Counted from the stretch's first letter, positions 54,779-64,000 are shown. The stretch: 64,000 bases of DNA from an uncultured Pelagibacteraceae bacterium (GCA_902582845.1 CACHTQ010000003.1:1-64000); one strand, 5' to 3'. Made by a program: numbers and translations. Notes: generated by a model from the letters alone, not told the origin.

Positions 54779-56896
54779 ATGATACAAAGTGATAAATTTG
54801 ATTCACTTGATATGAACATAAAAAAAATTGTTAATATTACTCTTCTTTTTATTGCTAAAAGGTTAACAGAAATATTTGGTTTTCTAATATTGTCTGCTGG
54901 TATCTTTTTGTTTGTCTCATTAGTTTCATATTCTCCGGAGGATCCTAATTTTATATTTCCTGATAATACAGAGATCAGAAATCTTTTGGGTTTTAGGGGA
55001 AGTTATATTTCTGATATTTTTTTTCAATCAATCGGTTTAATCTCTTATTTAGTTTCATTTACTCTAATTTTTACTGGTATAAATATTATTAAAAGAAAAG
55101 ATTTCTTTTTAATAATTGAAAATATTTTTTATTCAATTTTATATTCAATTATTGGATCAGTATTTTTAAACCATTTTTATAATACCACTTTTGCCCTTTT
55201 TATTAATGGTAACGGAGGTTTTATTGGAAACTATTTAAATGAAAATTTTTTCAAAAGTTTATTAAGTTTAAGCGAAAATATATCCTATTATTTTTTAATC
55301 ATCTTAATAATCGTACTTTTTTTACTTAGTGTAAATTTTAGTCTTAAATTTTTTAATTTTTTTAGAAAAATCAATTTCCTTAATCCTAAAAAAAGTAAAA
55401 ATTATACAGACAAGAGTGAGGTTATTAATGAATATATTCCACAAGAAGAAATTAAAAATTTGATCCAAGAAGACTTACCTTTTATAAAAGCTGACGAAAT
55501 AAAAAAAACTGAAGTACAAAAATTTAAACTACCTAGCCTAGATTTACTTAAAATTCCGTCTAAAAAGGAAAGAGAAAATTCTGAAAAAAACCAATCAAGC
55601 GATCCTGAATTTTTAGAAAAAATATTATTAGATTTTGGTGTTAATGGAAAAATCAAAAAAATAAGTCACGGACCAGTTGTTACATTAAATGAATTTGAAC
55701 CTGCTGCTGGTGTAAAGGTTTCGAAAATTATAAATCTATCTGACGATATCGCGAGAAATACTAGTTCTGAGTCAGCCAGAATTTCAACCATTCCAGGAAG
55801 TAACACTGTTGGAATTGAATTACCTAATTCATCAAGAGAAAATGTTTATTTGAGTGAGATTTTAAATAACTCCGACTTTAAGAAAAAAGAAATTAAATTA
55901 CCGATCGCTTTAGGTAAAAGTATTTCTGGAAATCCAATAGTTGGAGATTTATCCTCGATGCCTCATTTATTAATAGCTGGAACAACTGGATCTGGAAAGT
56001 CAGTTTGCATAAACACAATAATATTGTCACTCCTCTACCGTCATACTCCTGAGAGATGTAAATTTATTTTGATTGATCCTAAAATGCTTGAGCTATCAAC
56101 ATATGAAGGTGTGCCTCATCTTTTGTGTCCAGTGATAACTGAAGCTAAAAAAGCAGCCTCAGTTTTAGGCTGGGTGGTTAAAGAGATGGAAAGTAGATAC
56201 AGACTTATGACTAAAGAAGGAGTTAGAAATATAGATGGTTACAACTCAAAACATAAACTTCCAATGCCTTATATAGTCGTAGTGGTCGATGAAATGTCAG
56301 ATTTAATGCTAGTGGCAGGAAAAGAAATTGAAAACTATATTCAAAAATTATCTCAAATGGCAAGGGCAGCTGGCATACACATTATCATGGCTACTCAAAG
56401 ACCAAGTGTTGATGTAATTACAGGAACAATTAAAGCAAACTTTCCTACACGAATATCTTTTCAAGTTACATCTAAAATAGATAGTAGAACCATATTAGGA
56501 GAACAAGGTGCTGAACAACTATTGGGTAAAGGTGATATGTTGTATATGTCATCTGCTAACAGAGTTATAAGAATACATGCACCATTTGTATCTGACAAAG
56601 AGATTGAAAATATAAACAATTCTTTAAGATCCCAAGCAGAACCAGATTATGTGGACGAAATTCTAAATTTTGCAGATGAAAAAGAAATGGGTGATGGTTC
56701 CAAAAATATGGGTGATAAAGATGAACTTTATCAAACAGCTGTAGAAATAATAAAATCTGAAGGGAAAGCATCCACGTCTTTTTTACAAAGAAAACTACAA
56801 ATTGGATATAATCGAGCAGCAAGAATAATTGATATGATGGAAGAAGAGGGAATTGTGAGTAAGGCCAATCATGTAGGAAAACGTGATGTTCTTTGA
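54779..56896 (+). CDS. ftsK: DNA translocase FtsK
   Basis: A 705-residue septal DNA pump that clears the chromosome and activates dimer resolution. It has four N-terminal helices (to about residue 195), a short linker (about 196-270), an alpha/beta motor with Walker A GTTGSGKS (401-408), the VVVDEMSDLM Walker B, and the winged-helix gamma domain (SFLQRKLQIGYNRAARIIDM). The linker is much shorter than in E. coli FtsK. Its stop overlaps the lolA start by one base. Confidence 0.96.
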   Translation: MIQSDKFDSLDMNIKKIVNITLLFIAKRLTEIFGFLILSAGIFLFVSLVSYSPEDPNFIFPDNTEIRNLLGFRGSYISDIFFQSIGLISYLVSFTLIFTGINIIKRKDFFLIIENIFYSILYSIIGSVFLNHFYNTTFALFINGNGGFIGNYLNENFFKSLLSLSENISYYFLIILIIVLFLLSVNFSLKFFNFFRKINFLNPKKSKNYTDKSEVINEYIPQEEIKNLIQEDLPFIKADEIKKTEVQKFKLPSLDLLKIPSKKERENSEKNQSSDPEFLEKILLDFGVNGKIKKISHGPVVTLNEFEPAAGVKVSKIINLSDDIARNTSSESARISTIPGSNTVGIELPNSSRENVYLSEILNNSDFKKKEIKLPIALGKSISGNPIVGDLSSMPHLLIAGTTGSGKSVCINTIILSLLYRHTPERCKFILIDPKMLELSTYEGVPHLLCPVITEAKKAASVLGWVVKEMESRYRLMTKEGVRNIDGYNSKHKLPMPYIVVVVDEMSDLMLVAGKEIENYIQKLSQMARAAGIHIIMATQRPSVDVITGTIKANFPTRISFQVTSKIDSRTILGEQGAEQLLGKGDMLYMSSANRVIRIHAPFVSDKEIENINNSLRSQAEPDYVDEILNFADEKEMGDGSKNMGDKDELYQTAVEIIKSEGKASTSFLQRKLQIGYNRAARIIDMMEEEGIVSKANHVGKRDVL

Positions 56897-57444
56897 TGAT
56901 TAATAAATTAATTTTTTTATTTCTTTTATTTTCGATTGTTGAGGCTTCAGCAAACATTAAAGAAAAAATTATTAAAAATTTAGAAACCACTAATAACTTG
57001 ACATTTAACTTTGAGCAAAACGTTAATGGTAAAACAGAAAATGGTCATTGTGCTCTTTCATACCCTCAAAAAATATTTTGCAAATATAATTTAAAAAATA
57101 ACAAAATTTTAGTTTCCAATGGAAAATCCATAGTCGTAAAAACTAATAGTAGCTATTACCTATATCCCCTTGAACGAACACCATTAAATCTAATATTAAA
57201 TAAGAAATTTTTAATTAATAAAATCAAAAATTTAGATCAAAGAATTTTAGATAATAAATTTGTTAATTTTAAATTTTTTGAAGAAGATTTTGAGGTGAAT
57301 ATTTTCTTTGATTATAACACTCTTGATTTGATTGGTTGGCAAACTACAGATATTTATCAAAATCTTAGTATCACTTTTTTAGATTCGGTTAAAAGAAATC
57401 AAAAATTAAATGGTAATTTATTTGATTTACCTCAACAAAATTAA
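56896..57444 (+). CDS. lolA: Outer-membrane lipoprotein carrier protein LolA
   Basis: A 182-residue periplasmic lipoprotein chaperone: a signal peptide (LIFLFLLFSIVEASA), then the LolA half-barrel with NLTFNFEQNVNGKTENGH and GWQTTDIYQNLSITF. I use the ATG at 56896, which overlaps the ftsK TGA (TGATG); the track starts one codon earlier at TTG. ftsK-lolA adjacency is common in proteobacteria. Confidence 0.88.
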   Translation: MINKLIFLFLLFSIVEASANIKEKIIKNLETTNNLTFNFEQNVNGKTENGHCALSYPQKIFCKYNLKNNKILVSNGKSIVVKTNSSYYLYPLERTPLNLILNKKFLINKIKNLDQRILDNKFVNFKFFEEDFEVNIFFDYNTLDLIGWQTTDIYQNLSITFLDSVKRNQKLNGNLFDLPQQN

Positions 57445-57944
57445 ATTGAAATAGACTCCGTTTTATAAATTCTCATACCTCTTGAAATATAATTATTTAA
57501 TGCATTTTTATGATCTAATGAGCAAGTATGTACCCAAACTCTATTAGTATTTTCAGAAAAAGAATTTTTTATAGCTGATGTTAAAAGGAAAGAGCCTAAT
57601 TTTCTATTCTGATATTCTTTAAGCAAACCAAGATAAGCAATTTCTGTCTCCTTTTTTTCTTTATGGAAAATAAGTTCAAAATATCCAGCCATATCATCAG
57701 CTTTTTTAAGAATGTAAGTTTTTACCTTCTGGTCAGAAATATATTCCATCCACTGTTTATCTGTCCAAATTAATCGATCTGTCCATTGATGTTCTTTACC
57801 GATATTTTTATAAAAAAATTTATTTATTTGAAAATCTGTTGGATCACTAAGATCAATTAAGCAATCGTCTGGAGAATATTTTGATTTTTTTAAGTCTTTA
57901 AGTGAATTAATTTCTAAATAATTTCTTTCAACTTTTGTGCTCAC
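57441..57944 (-). CDS. GNAT-family acetyltransferase
   Basis: A 167-residue N-acetyltransferase fold. The acetyl-CoA loop appears as LKEYQNRKLGSFLLTSAI with the preceding ELIFHKEKKETEIAYLGL strand. The C-terminal VWVHTCSLDHKNALNNYISRGM is typical. The substrate is unknown. It starts inside the HIT gene stop (four-base overlap) and its own stop overlaps lolA convergently. Confidence 0.87.
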   Translation of the reverse strand: MSTKVERNYLEINSLKDLKKSKYSPDDCLIDLSDPTDFQINKFFYKNIGKEHQWTDRLIWTDKQWMEYISDQKVKTYILKKADDMAGYFELIFHKEKKETEIAYLGLLKEYQNRKLGSFLLTSAIKNSFSENTNRVWVHTCSLDHKNALNNYISRGMRIYKTESISI

Positions 57945-58306
57945 TCCACCATCTTTCCAACTTTTTCACCTCCAAAAAGATGAAAATGTAAATGAGGTAC
58001 CTCTTGACCGCCATGTTCAGAAATATTAGCTAAAGCACGATAACCTTTACCGCCGTCTACTGATATACCAAGTTTTTTTGCAACTAAATTTATACCCTTT
58101 AATAAACCCACCATTTCCTCTGCAGAGGCGTTTTGACTAAAATCATCAAGGTCAGTATATTTTCCTTTAGGTATTACCAGTGCATGAATTTTTTTTTGTG
58201 GGTTAATATCATAAAAAGATAAAACAAATTTATCCTCATAAATCTTTTTACAAGGTATCTCTCCTTTTAAAATTTTTGCAAAAATATTATTATCATCATA
58301 AATCAT
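57941..58306 (-). CDS. HIT-family (Hint-like) nucleotide-binding hydrolase
   Basis: A 121-residue histidine-triad protein; HLHFHLFGGEKVG gives His105, His107 and His109, with YDINPQKKIHALVIPKGKY upstream. Hint-type enzymes hydrolyse AMP-lysine and related phosphoramidates. It is the first gene of a two-gene operon with the GNAT protein; HIT followed by a GNAT or by hisE is a common layout. Confidence 0.95.
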   Translation of the reverse strand: MIYDDNNIFAKILKGEIPCKKIYEDKFVLSFYDINPQKKIHALVIPKGKYTDLDDFSQNASAEEMVGLLKGINLVAKKLGISVDGGKGYRALANISEHGGQEVPHLHFHLFGGEKVGKMVE

Positions 58307-58375
58307 TTCTATTAATATAAATTGATTATTATTTTTTATCTATAAAAATTATTTCAGCTATTGTAAGTTAAAAGT

Positions 58376-59797
58376 ATGTTTGCTAACAAAAAAATATTTA
58401 AGGATAAAATTATTTTTTTTTTGATTATAATATCCATAGCCTTTATATTAAGGATTTATAATTTAAATTTTGAAGACTATTGGTTTGATGAGCAAGCAAG
58501 TTTCTGGGTTGCCGATCCCTCTTTAACATTTAGTGAAACTCTTGAAAGAGGAAAAAAATTAGATCAAGGAACTGGTATTGTATTTAACTTATTATTAAAA
58601 ACTTTTTTTTCACTTTTTGATTACAATCCGCAAATTGGAAGATATTTTCCATTTACTTTTGGTTTATTATCAATTCCTGCTTTATGTTATTTAACCTTAC
58701 AATTAAAACAAGACAAAAGTTATCTGCTAGTCGGTATTTTAAGCTCAATTAATTTCTATTTAATAAGTTACTCTCAAGAAGTAAGGGTTTACTCATTAGT
58801 TTTATTGATAAGTATATTAAGTCTAATTTTATTCTTTAAGTTAATTGAGAAAGAAAACGAATATAAAAAAAAAAAATATTTTTATTCTTTTTTTTACATC
58901 ATTATTAGTTTGTTTGGGGTTTGTTTACACATATTTTTTTTCATAATAATTTTTTCCCAATTTATATTCCTTTGTTTAAATTTTTTATTTAAAGAAAAAA
59001 AAATAATTTTTAATATATTATGTGTTCTAGTTATCCCTATTTTATATCTCTTATTAATGTACGAAAATTTGTTAGCACAAATGGGGATAAAAGACTTTTG
59101 GATACAACAAGTGAATTTAGATTTTTTTTACAACTTCTTTTTTTCAAGATTTTTTGGATCCAAAATAATGGGGGCTATTTATTTACTGGTCTTGATATAC
59201 CTTGTTTATATCAACAGAGAGAAAATATTTAATTTAGGTGACAAAAATTTTTTATTAATACTTATTATATTTTTTTCATATGCCTTGCCACTTTTATATA
59301 GCTTATATAAACAACCTATTCTCACTGATCGTTATATAATTTTTATCCTTGTTCCTATTTTTATTTTAATTTCAGTTTTTATTTTAGAAATTAAAAATTC
59401 TAAAACAAAATACATTATTTTAACAATTATTTTAGCTTCATCTTTTGCAAATAATTATATTGAAATTTTTAATAGAAAAAAAACAAAACCCGAATTTAAT
59501 AAAGTAATTGAATATATTTCTAAGACAAAGGTAAAAGACATCGTGATTAAAACAAATTTAGATATGATTGAAAAAATGACAATTAATTATTCTAAAAACA
59601 TTTTAAATAGTAAGAAAAATAATATTACCTTTTTAAACTCTAAATTTGATTATTCGGAATTAGAAAACATATGGCTCCTTTGTTATAAACCAATTAATAA
59701 TTTTGACTGCTCACCAAAACCTTATGCATTTTCAAATTGGGAAAAAGTGGATAATGTAGAATATAAGCTTATAAACGCATCACTTTATAAAAAATAA
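58376..59797 (+). CDS. GT39-like membrane glycosyltransferase
   Basis: A 473-residue membrane protein with about ten helices. The first luminal/periplasmic loop carries NLNFEDYWFDEQASFWV, the acidic DE site of the PMT/ArnT-like (GT-C) group. The C-terminal part after about residue 390 is soluble and periplasmic. It probably transfers a sugar from a lipid-linked donor onto a surface acceptor. A GT-C gene alone beside his genes is unusual but has no clear sign of transfer. Confidence 0.82.
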   Translation: MFANKKIFKDKIIFFLIIISIAFILRIYNLNFEDYWFDEQASFWVADPSLTFSETLERGKKLDQGTGIVFNLLLKTFFSLFDYNPQIGRYFPFTFGLLSIPALCYLTLQLKQDKSYLLVGILSSINFYLISYSQEVRVYSLVLLISILSLILFFKLIEKENEYKKKKYFYSFFYIIISLFGVCLHIFFFIIIFSQFIFLCLNFLFKEKKIIFNILCVLVIPILYLLLMYENLLAQMGIKDFWIQQVNLDFFYNFFFSRFFGSKIMGAIYLLVLIYLVYINREKIFNLGDKNFLLILIIFFSYALPLLYSLYKQPILTDRYIIFILVPIFILISVFILEIKNSKTKYIILTIILASSFANNYIEIFNRKKTKPEFNKVIEYISKTKVKDIVIKTNLDMIEKMTINYSKNILNSKKNNITFLNSKFDYSELENIWLLCYKPINNFDCSPKPYAFSNWEKVDNVEYKLINASLYKK

Positions 59798-59879
59798 AAT
59801 ATCTCGCTTAATACCCCGAATTAATGAGGTAAAAAAAAATTAAAATTAAAAAAAAATTTTATTTAAATATTTATTTATT

Positions 59880-60155
59880 TTACTGGTTTCTTCTTTTTTC
59901 TAGCTCAATCATTACGTCCTCAATTCTGATATTGCTTGCTTCCAAATATACCACCAAATGATAAAGTACGTCTGCAGTCTCATGAATTGTGTTAGTCTTG
60001 TTCTCTACTGCTTCAATTAGCTCGTTAACTTCCTCAATAACTTTTGCCTTGCTTAGTGACTTGTCTGCAATAAGTTTATTGGTATATGAACCTTTGACTG
60101 GATTTTTTTTTCTTTCTCTTACAAGATTAAATAAACTTTCTAAAGTATTAAACAT
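59880..60155 (-). CDS. hisE: Phosphoribosyl-ATP pyrophosphatase HisE
   Basis: Second step of histidine synthesis, an all-alpha MazG-like pyrophosphohydrolase (91 aa). The metal-binding pattern KVIEEVNELIEAVENK and HETADVLYHLVVYL is clear. It is one base after the hisF stop and the last gene of the operon. hisI is not fused and not in the window. Confidence 0.94.
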   Translation of the reverse strand: MFNTLESLFNLVRERKKNPVKGSYTNKLIADKSLSKAKVIEEVNELIEAVENKTNTIHETADVLYHLVVYLEASNIRIEDVMIELEKRRNQ

Positions 60156-60156
60156 T

Positions 60157-60912
60157 TTAAATTCTAACAGGTATTCCCTTTGAGTCCAAATATTCCTTAG
60201 CTTCTTTTATAGAATGTTTTCCATAGTGAAATATAGAGGCTGCTAAAACTGCACTTGCATTTCCCAATTTAATTCCATCTACAAGATGATCTAAATTACC
60301 TACACCACCAGATGCAATAACTGGAATATTTACCTCCGATGAAATTTTTGACATTAAATTAATATCATAACCAACTTGTGTTCCATCTCTATCCATTGAC
60401 GTCACTAACAATTCTCCTGCACCATTTTCTTCCATTTGTTTTGCATACTCTAGCGCGTCGATGCCACTGTTGTTTCTTCCTCCGTGGGTAAACACTTCCC
60501 ATTTATCTCCTTTCTTTTTAGCATCAATTGCAACTACAACGCACTGAGATCCAAATTTCTTTGAACTATCGATAACAACTTTTGGGTTTTCAACTGCTGC
60601 AGTGTTTATTGAAACTTTATCAGCCCCACATTTAAGTAATCTATTTATATCCTCAACACTTCGAACACCACCTCCAACAGTTAAAGGAACAAAACATTTT
60701 TTTGAAGTTTTCTCGACAATATCATAAATAGTATCTCTATTTTCATTTGAGGCAGTAATATCTAAAAAACAAATTTCATCTGCTCCACCATCACTATAAA
60801 TTTTAGCTTGCTCTACCGGATCACCTGCATCTTTAAGATCAACGAAATTAATGCCCTTTACCACTCGACCATTCTTTACATCTAAGCAAGGAATTATTCT
60901 ATTTTTAAGCAT
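60157..60912 (-). CDS. hisF: Imidazole glycerol phosphate synthase subunit HisF
   Basis: TIM-barrel cyclase that uses ammonia from HisH to make IGP and AICAR. Asp11 ([10 protein letters not shown]) and the Asp in [10 protein letters not shown] form the catalytic pair; the GGVRSVEDI and [11 protein letters not shown] phosphate loops are present (251 aa). It overlaps hisA by eight bases. Confidence 0.97.
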   Translation of the reverse strand: MLKNRIIPCLDVKNGRVVKGINFVDLKDAGDPVEQAKIYSDGGADEICFLDITASNENRDTIYDIVEKTSKKCFVPLTVGGGVRSVEDINRLLKCGADKVSINTAAVENPKVVIDSSKKFGSQCVVVAIDAKKKGDKWEVFTHGGRNNSGIDALEYAKQMEENGAGELLVTSMDRDGTQVGYDINLMSKISSEVNIPVIASGGVGNLDHLVDGIKLGNASAVLAASIFHYGKHSIKEAKEYLDSKGIPVRI

Positions 60913-61621
60913 CTTCTTTCACCAACTCTTCTAACTTTATATCACCATCATAAATAGCTTTACCAACTATTATTCCTTCAACATTTTTTAAATTTTTTGC
61001 TTTCTTAACATCATCTATTGATGAAACTCCACCAGATATAATCACAGGACAATTTGATATTTCAGCAACTTTAATGGTTTCATCAAAATTTGGGCTTTGT
61101 TTCATGCCATCTCTGCTAATATCTGTATAAATTAATCTACTTACACCATAATCATTAACCTCTTTTAAATAGTCTAAGGTCAATTGATTAGAGCTCTCCT
61201 TCCATCCTGATACTGACAGAAATCCATCTTTGGCATCTAAACCTAAAGCAATTTTATTTGGGAATTTTTCACACGCTTGTTTTAAAAAATCTTTATCTTT
61301 AATGGCAGCACTTCCTAGGATTACCTTTTCAACACCGATAGCAACATATTTTTTGATACTATCAATATTTCTAATACCACCCCCTATTTCAACTTTTAGA
61401 TCAAATTTACTAATTATAGACTTGATAATATCTAAATTTATTATTTCACCAGTTAAAGCTCCGTCTAGGTCAACAATATGTATATTTTTAAAACCGTAAT
61501 TTTTATATTTTGCTGCTTGTTCCTCTGGAGACATTTCATACTCAGTTTTATTATCAAAGTCTCCTTTAACCAATCTCACACATTTTTTATCTTTGATATC
61601 TATCGCTGGAAAAATCTTCAT
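60905..61621 (-). CDS. hisA: HisA (ProFAR isomerase)
   Basis: Phosphoribosylformimino isomerase, a 238-aa TIM barrel paralogous to HisF. The first catalytic Asp8 is in [14 protein letters not shown]; the second is in [18 protein letters not shown] and SGGVSSIDD are phosphate loops. It lies three bases downstream of the FkbM-family gene in the his run. Confidence 0.96.
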   Translation of the reverse strand: MKIFPAIDIKDKKCVRLVKGDFDNKTEYEMSPEEQAAKYKNYGFKNIHIVDLDGALTGEIINLDIIKSIISKFDLKVEIGGGIRNIDSIKKYVAIGVEKVILGSAAIKDKDFLKQACEKFPNKIALGLDAKDGFLSVSGWKESSNQLTLDYLKEVNDYGVSRLIYTDISRDGMKQSPNFDETIKVAEISNCPVIISGGVSSIDDVKKAKNLKNVEGIIVGKAIYDGDIKLEELVKEDA

Positions 61622-61624
61622 TTA

Positions 61625-62479
61625 TCAAAGTTTAAAATACTCATTGTTATAAAATATTTCATCTTGTCCAATCCTATCTAGATAAGTAAAGTTTACTTCT
61701 TCAAAGAAATTTTTGAAATTTTGCTCTTTTGGTATATTATTTTCTACAGAAATTACCTTGATGTTATTGATTTTAAAGTCTATTGATTTTAATAAATTCA
61801 TTTCTCCTCCCTCTATATCTATAGATAAATAATCTATATTTTTATTTTGAGGAACAATTTCATCAAAAGTGATGGTTTTGAGGCTTATGGATTTAGTTTT
61901 ACTAGGTTGATTGTTTGAAATTATATCAATATTTCTTTGAAACGAAATATCATTAATTCCGCTCATTTGAGTGAGACCCTCTGTAACTTCGATAAATTCA
62001 ACTTCTTTTACCTTATCACTAATTGCATTATTTAAAACTTTGCACTTTCTATTTTTTTTTAACTTCTCAAATTGGACTTTCGAGGGCTCAATAGCAATTC
62101 CGTCCCAGTTTAAAAATCTCTCAAAATGATAACAATTGCTTCCACTAATTCCATCATAAGCACCTATTTCAATAAAAAATCCATTTTTTTTTTTATCAAA
62201 AAATTTTTTTTTAATTATTTTATCTTGCCCAGCTTGAGAAGTATATTTTTCATTCCAAAAGAAAGATCTTTCACAATTCCAGATTTTTTGTCTTAACATG
62301 CCTCTAAAGCCATGTTCATTAGTGCTCGCATAAATATTTGGTACTTGTTCTAATAATTCTGAGTAAATCTTATGAGCATGTATTTTACCTTCAAGATTAC
62401 TATTAAAAAGTTGATCACCTTTTTTTAATAAATCATTCACATTTTTGCCCACAAAAGAGCTTAGGTCTATGTTTTTCAT
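61625..62479 (-). CDS. FkbM-family methyltransferase inserted in the his operon
   Basis: A 284-residue SAM-dependent methyltransferase of the FkbM type. An N-terminal about 85-residue region precedes the SAM-binding FFIEIGAYDGISGSNCYHFE and WDGIAIEPS; the LSIDIEGGEMNLLKSI block follows. FkbM enzymes O-methylate sugars and other hydroxyls. It sits between hisH (one base away) and hisA (three bases away) on the same strand, so it is co-transcribed with histidine genes, though nothing in its sequence suggests a role in histidine synthesis. Confidence 0.88.
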   Translation of the reverse strand: MKNIDLSSFVGKNVNDLLKKGDQLFNSNLEGKIHAHKIYSELLEQVPNIYASTNEHGFRGMLRQKIWNCERSFFWNEKYTSQAGQDKIIKKKFFDKKKNGFFIEIGAYDGISGSNCYHFERFLNWDGIAIEPSKVQFEKLKKNRKCKVLNNAISDKVKEVEFIEVTEGLTQMSGINDISFQRNIDIISNNQPSKTKSISLKTITFDEIVPQNKNIDYLSIDIEGGEMNLLKSIDFKINNIKVISVENNIPKEQNFKNFFEEVNFTYLDRIGQDEIFYNNEYFKL

Positions 62480-62480
62480 T

Positions 62481-63107
62481 CTATAACTTCAAAAAATTTT
62501 CTATTATTTTTAATCCTAATTTATCACTTTTCTCAGGGTGAAATTGAGTCCCATAAATATTTCCTTTTTCAACAGAACAGACAATTTTTGACGAATATTC
62601 TATTGTTGCAGAAATTACATCTTTATCTTTAGGAATAAATTCATAACTATGCACAAAGTACATGTGAGATTTACTTTCTATATCTTTGAAAATTTTACTA
62701 TTCTTGACAATCTCAATTTGATTCCAACCGATATGAGGAAGTTTGTATTTTCCATTTTGATTATCTATTTTTGAAACATTTCCTGATATCCATCCCAAAC
62801 CTTCTGTTTTGGTTTCCTCGTAACCAATATCAGCAAACATTTGTAGGCCAACACAAATTCCTAAAACTGGTTTTTTTTTATTTATTACAAATTCATTTAG
62901 GGTATCCGTAATACCATTAATCTTCTTTAAAGCCTCTATGCAGTTTTTGAATGATCCTTGTCCTGGTAAAACTATTTTATCGCTAGATTTAATCTTATTT
63001 AGATCTGATGTAACCTCGATATTTACTTTATTTTTAGCAACTTCTTTAAAAGAGTTTATTACCGAGCTTATATTGCCCGATTTATAATCAACAATTGTAA
63101 CATTCAT
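62481..63107 (-). CDS. hisH: Imidazole glycerol phosphate synthase glutaminase HisH
   Basis: Supplies ammonia to HisF. A 208-aa class I amidotransferase with nucleophile Cys85 in GICVGLQMF, PGQGSF near the N terminus, the HSYEF segment, and His/Glu in YGTQFHPEKS. It is separated from hisF by the methyltransferase gene and hisA. Confidence 0.97.
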   Translation of the reverse strand: MNVTIVDYKSGNISSVINSFKEVAKNKVNIEVTSDLNKIKSSDKIVLPGQGSFKNCIEALKKINGITDTLNEFVINKKKPVLGICVGLQMFADIGYEETKTEGLGWISGNVSKIDNQNGKYKLPHIGWNQIEIVKNSKIFKDIESKSHMYFVHSYEFIPKDKDVISATIEYSSKIVCSVEKGNIYGTQFHPEKSDKLGLKIIENFLKL

Positions 63108-63112
63108 TAAAC

Positions 63113-63703
63113 TTATAAAGAGCCCTTTGTAGAAGGAATTGTTTTTTTATTCCTTGGGTCTATTTCTAATGCGGTTCTTAATGATCTAGCTAATCCTTTA
63201 TAACAAGATTCGATAATATGATGACTATTGTCCCCATAAATATTTTCAACATGCAAAGTAATTCCAGCTGCTTGTGAAAATGCTTGGAACCATTCTTTAA
63301 AAAGTTCTGTATCCATTTCTCCAAGTTTTTCTACTTTAAGATTAACTTTCCAAATTAAATATGGTCTATTAGAAATATCAATTGCTACACGTGATAAAGT
63401 TTCGTCCATTGGGATCATCGCATGAGCATATCTTTTAATTCCAACTGATTTTTTCAAAGCTTTTTTTAAAGCTTCACCAATTGCAATACCAGTATCCTCA
63501 GTTGTGTGATGTAAATCTATATGAGTATCACCTTTGGCTTTTATGCTCATATCAATCGAAGAATGCTTAGATAATTGTTCAAGCATGTGGTTTAAAAAAC
63601 CTATTCCTGTGTCAATTTTGTATTTACCTTTACCGTCAATATTTAAATCAACACTAATGCTTGTTTCTTTTGTTTTTCTGTTTATTTTGCCTTTACGCTT
63701 CAT
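63113..63703 (-). CDS. hisB: Imidazole glycerol-phosphate dehydratase HisB
   Basis: The 196-aa monofunctional dehydratase without the phosphatase domain found in enterobacteria. Metal-binding histidines are visible in [26 protein letters not shown], and [14 protein letters not shown]. It is the first gene of the his run and is divergent from hslV across 91 bases, a common alphaproteobacterial arrangement. Confidence 0.97.
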   Translation of the reverse strand: MKRKGKINRKTKETSISVDLNIDGKGKYKIDTGIGFLNHMLEQLSKHSSIDMSIKAKGDTHIDLHHTTEDTGIAIGEALKKALKKSVGIKRYAHAMIPMDETLSRVAIDISNRPYLIWKVNLKVEKLGEMDTELFKEWFQAFSQAAGITLHVENIYGDNSHHIIESCYKGLARSLRTALEIDPRNKKTIPSTKGSL

Positions 63704-63794
63704 AATTTAAAACAGGTATACATATATTATTCAATTATGGCAATAATACTAAACCTGGGCTTGAACTATCAAATTTAGTATCCATTTATAAGCT
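63704..63794. promoter_or_regulatory. hisB/hslV divergent promoter region
   Basis: 91 bases between two divergent gene starts, so it must hold promoters for both the his operon and hslVU. I see AT-rich -10-like runs (TATTATTCAA, TTTATAAG) but cannot place a confident -35/-10 pair. No heat-shock consensus is obvious. Confidence 0.45.
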
Positions 63795-64000
63795 ATGACA
63801 ACGATTGTGTTAGTTAGAAAAAACAACGAAGTGGTAGTAGCTGGTGATGGTCAAGTAAGTATGGGAAATACTGTCGTAAAAAGTACTGCCTCAAAAGTAA
63901 GAAAAATTGAAAAGAGAGATGTGGTAGCTGGTTTTGCTGGATCAACAGCTGATGCATTAACTTTATTTGAAAGATTAGAGGGAAAATTAGAGAAACATGC
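63795..64000 (+). CDS. hslV: ATP-dependent protease subunit HslV (partial, 3' end outside window)
   Basis: The first 68 codons of the HslV peptidase. It starts [20 protein letters not shown]; the second residue, Thr, becomes the N-terminal nucleophile after Met removal. [14 protein letters not shown] and [17 protein letters not shown] match the family. HslU should follow beyond the window. It is not in the ORF track because it is cut at the edge. Confidence 0.95.
   Translation, partial: MTTIVLVRKNNEVVVAGDGQVSMGNTVVKSTASKVRKIEKRDVVAGFAGSTADALTLFERLEGKLEKH

Noticed and set aside
56565-56990. 141-aa minus-strand ORF across ftsK and lolA
   Set aside because: It is antisense to two well-supported genes and its composition (runs of Leu/Phe/His) is typical of shadow frames.
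1-64000. CRISPR array, insertion sequences, prophage or toxin-antitoxin pairs
   Set aside because: No spaced direct repeats, transposase or integrase motifs, or phage structural genes were seen on either strand.

Overview
The window looks like a piece of a streamlined, A+T-rich alphaproteobacterial genome of the SAR11 clade (Pelagibacterales). I base this on the strong A/T bias, Lys/Asn/Ile-rich proteins, intergenic gaps of only a few bases, many start/stop overlaps, and alphaproteobacterial gene neighbourhoods (hemC/hemD divergent from tsaD, the his operon divergent from hslV, IalB and DUF2794 proteins). No insertion sequence, prophage, CRISPR array or rRNA was seen. One tRNA is present. No gene-free stretch exceeds about 210 bases.

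Layout. 1-3.6 kb: rpsP-ffh on the minus strand, preceded by a strongly structured leader RNA, facing dapF-ftsY on the plus strand, so the SRP protein and its receptor sit on either side of one short intergenic region. 3.6-7.4 kb: a secreted hypothetical protein, a membrane-anchored hydrolase, an EamA exporter, a small membrane protein and an amidase. 7.4-16.6 kb: an organic-acid block with a three-part TRAP transporter (binding protein separated from the permeases by a terminator-like hairpin), a D-2-hydroxyacid dehydrogenase, a GlcD/D-lactate dehydrogenase-like flavoprotein, an aminotransferase and two tandem FMN 2-hydroxyacid oxidases. 16.6-21.2 kb: a PagL-like outer-membrane protein and the cytochrome c maturation run ccmC-D-E-F-G-H. 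21.2-28.3 kb: an unexplained structured intergenic region, hspQ, yciB, DUF2794, a Bax-inhibitor-like protein, an aldo/keto reductase, IalB, argG, PsiE and a photolyase-like protein with an apparently permuted domain order.

28.3-33.7 kb: two overlapping-gene operons on the minus strand. One holds a glutamine amidotransferase, a 45-residue ArfA-like ribosome-rescue candidate that the ORF track misses, and a small membrane protein. The other holds an FeS-BCP-type photolyase homologue that seems to lack two of its four cluster cysteines, a 43-residue DUF2256 zinc-ribbon candidate (also missing from the track), a 177-aa unknown, an FG-GAP/UnbV secreted protein and a Cys-rich secreted protein. 33.8-36.5 kb: an atypical SDR, a PQQ-type sugar dehydrogenase and an EamA transporter. 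36.5-42.4 kb: small membrane genes, folD, yggT, a MscS channel, hemD and hemC, divergent from tsaD and an EVE protein. 42.4-47.3 kb: acetate activation and uptake (acs with a histone-tail-like extension, then a DUF4212/sodium-solute symporter pair). 47.4-52 kb: rpe, a heparinase-like protein, purH, phhB and tRNA-Gly. 52-58.3 kb: a sulfotransferase, a LON-domain protein, a UbiH-like monooxygenase, ftsK, lolA, a GNAT and a HIT protein. 58.4-64 kb: a GT39-like glycosyltransferase, then hisB-hisH-(FkbM methyltransferase)-hisA-hisF-hisE, and the start of hslV on the other strand.

Biologically the window describes an aerobic marine heterotroph that takes up small carboxylates (TRAP and sodium symporter), oxidises 2-hydroxyacids with flavin enzymes, activates acetate, makes c-type cytochromes, and repairs UV damage with at least two photolyase-family proteins. 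All assignments come from reading the sequence and from memory of protein families; no database search was run.
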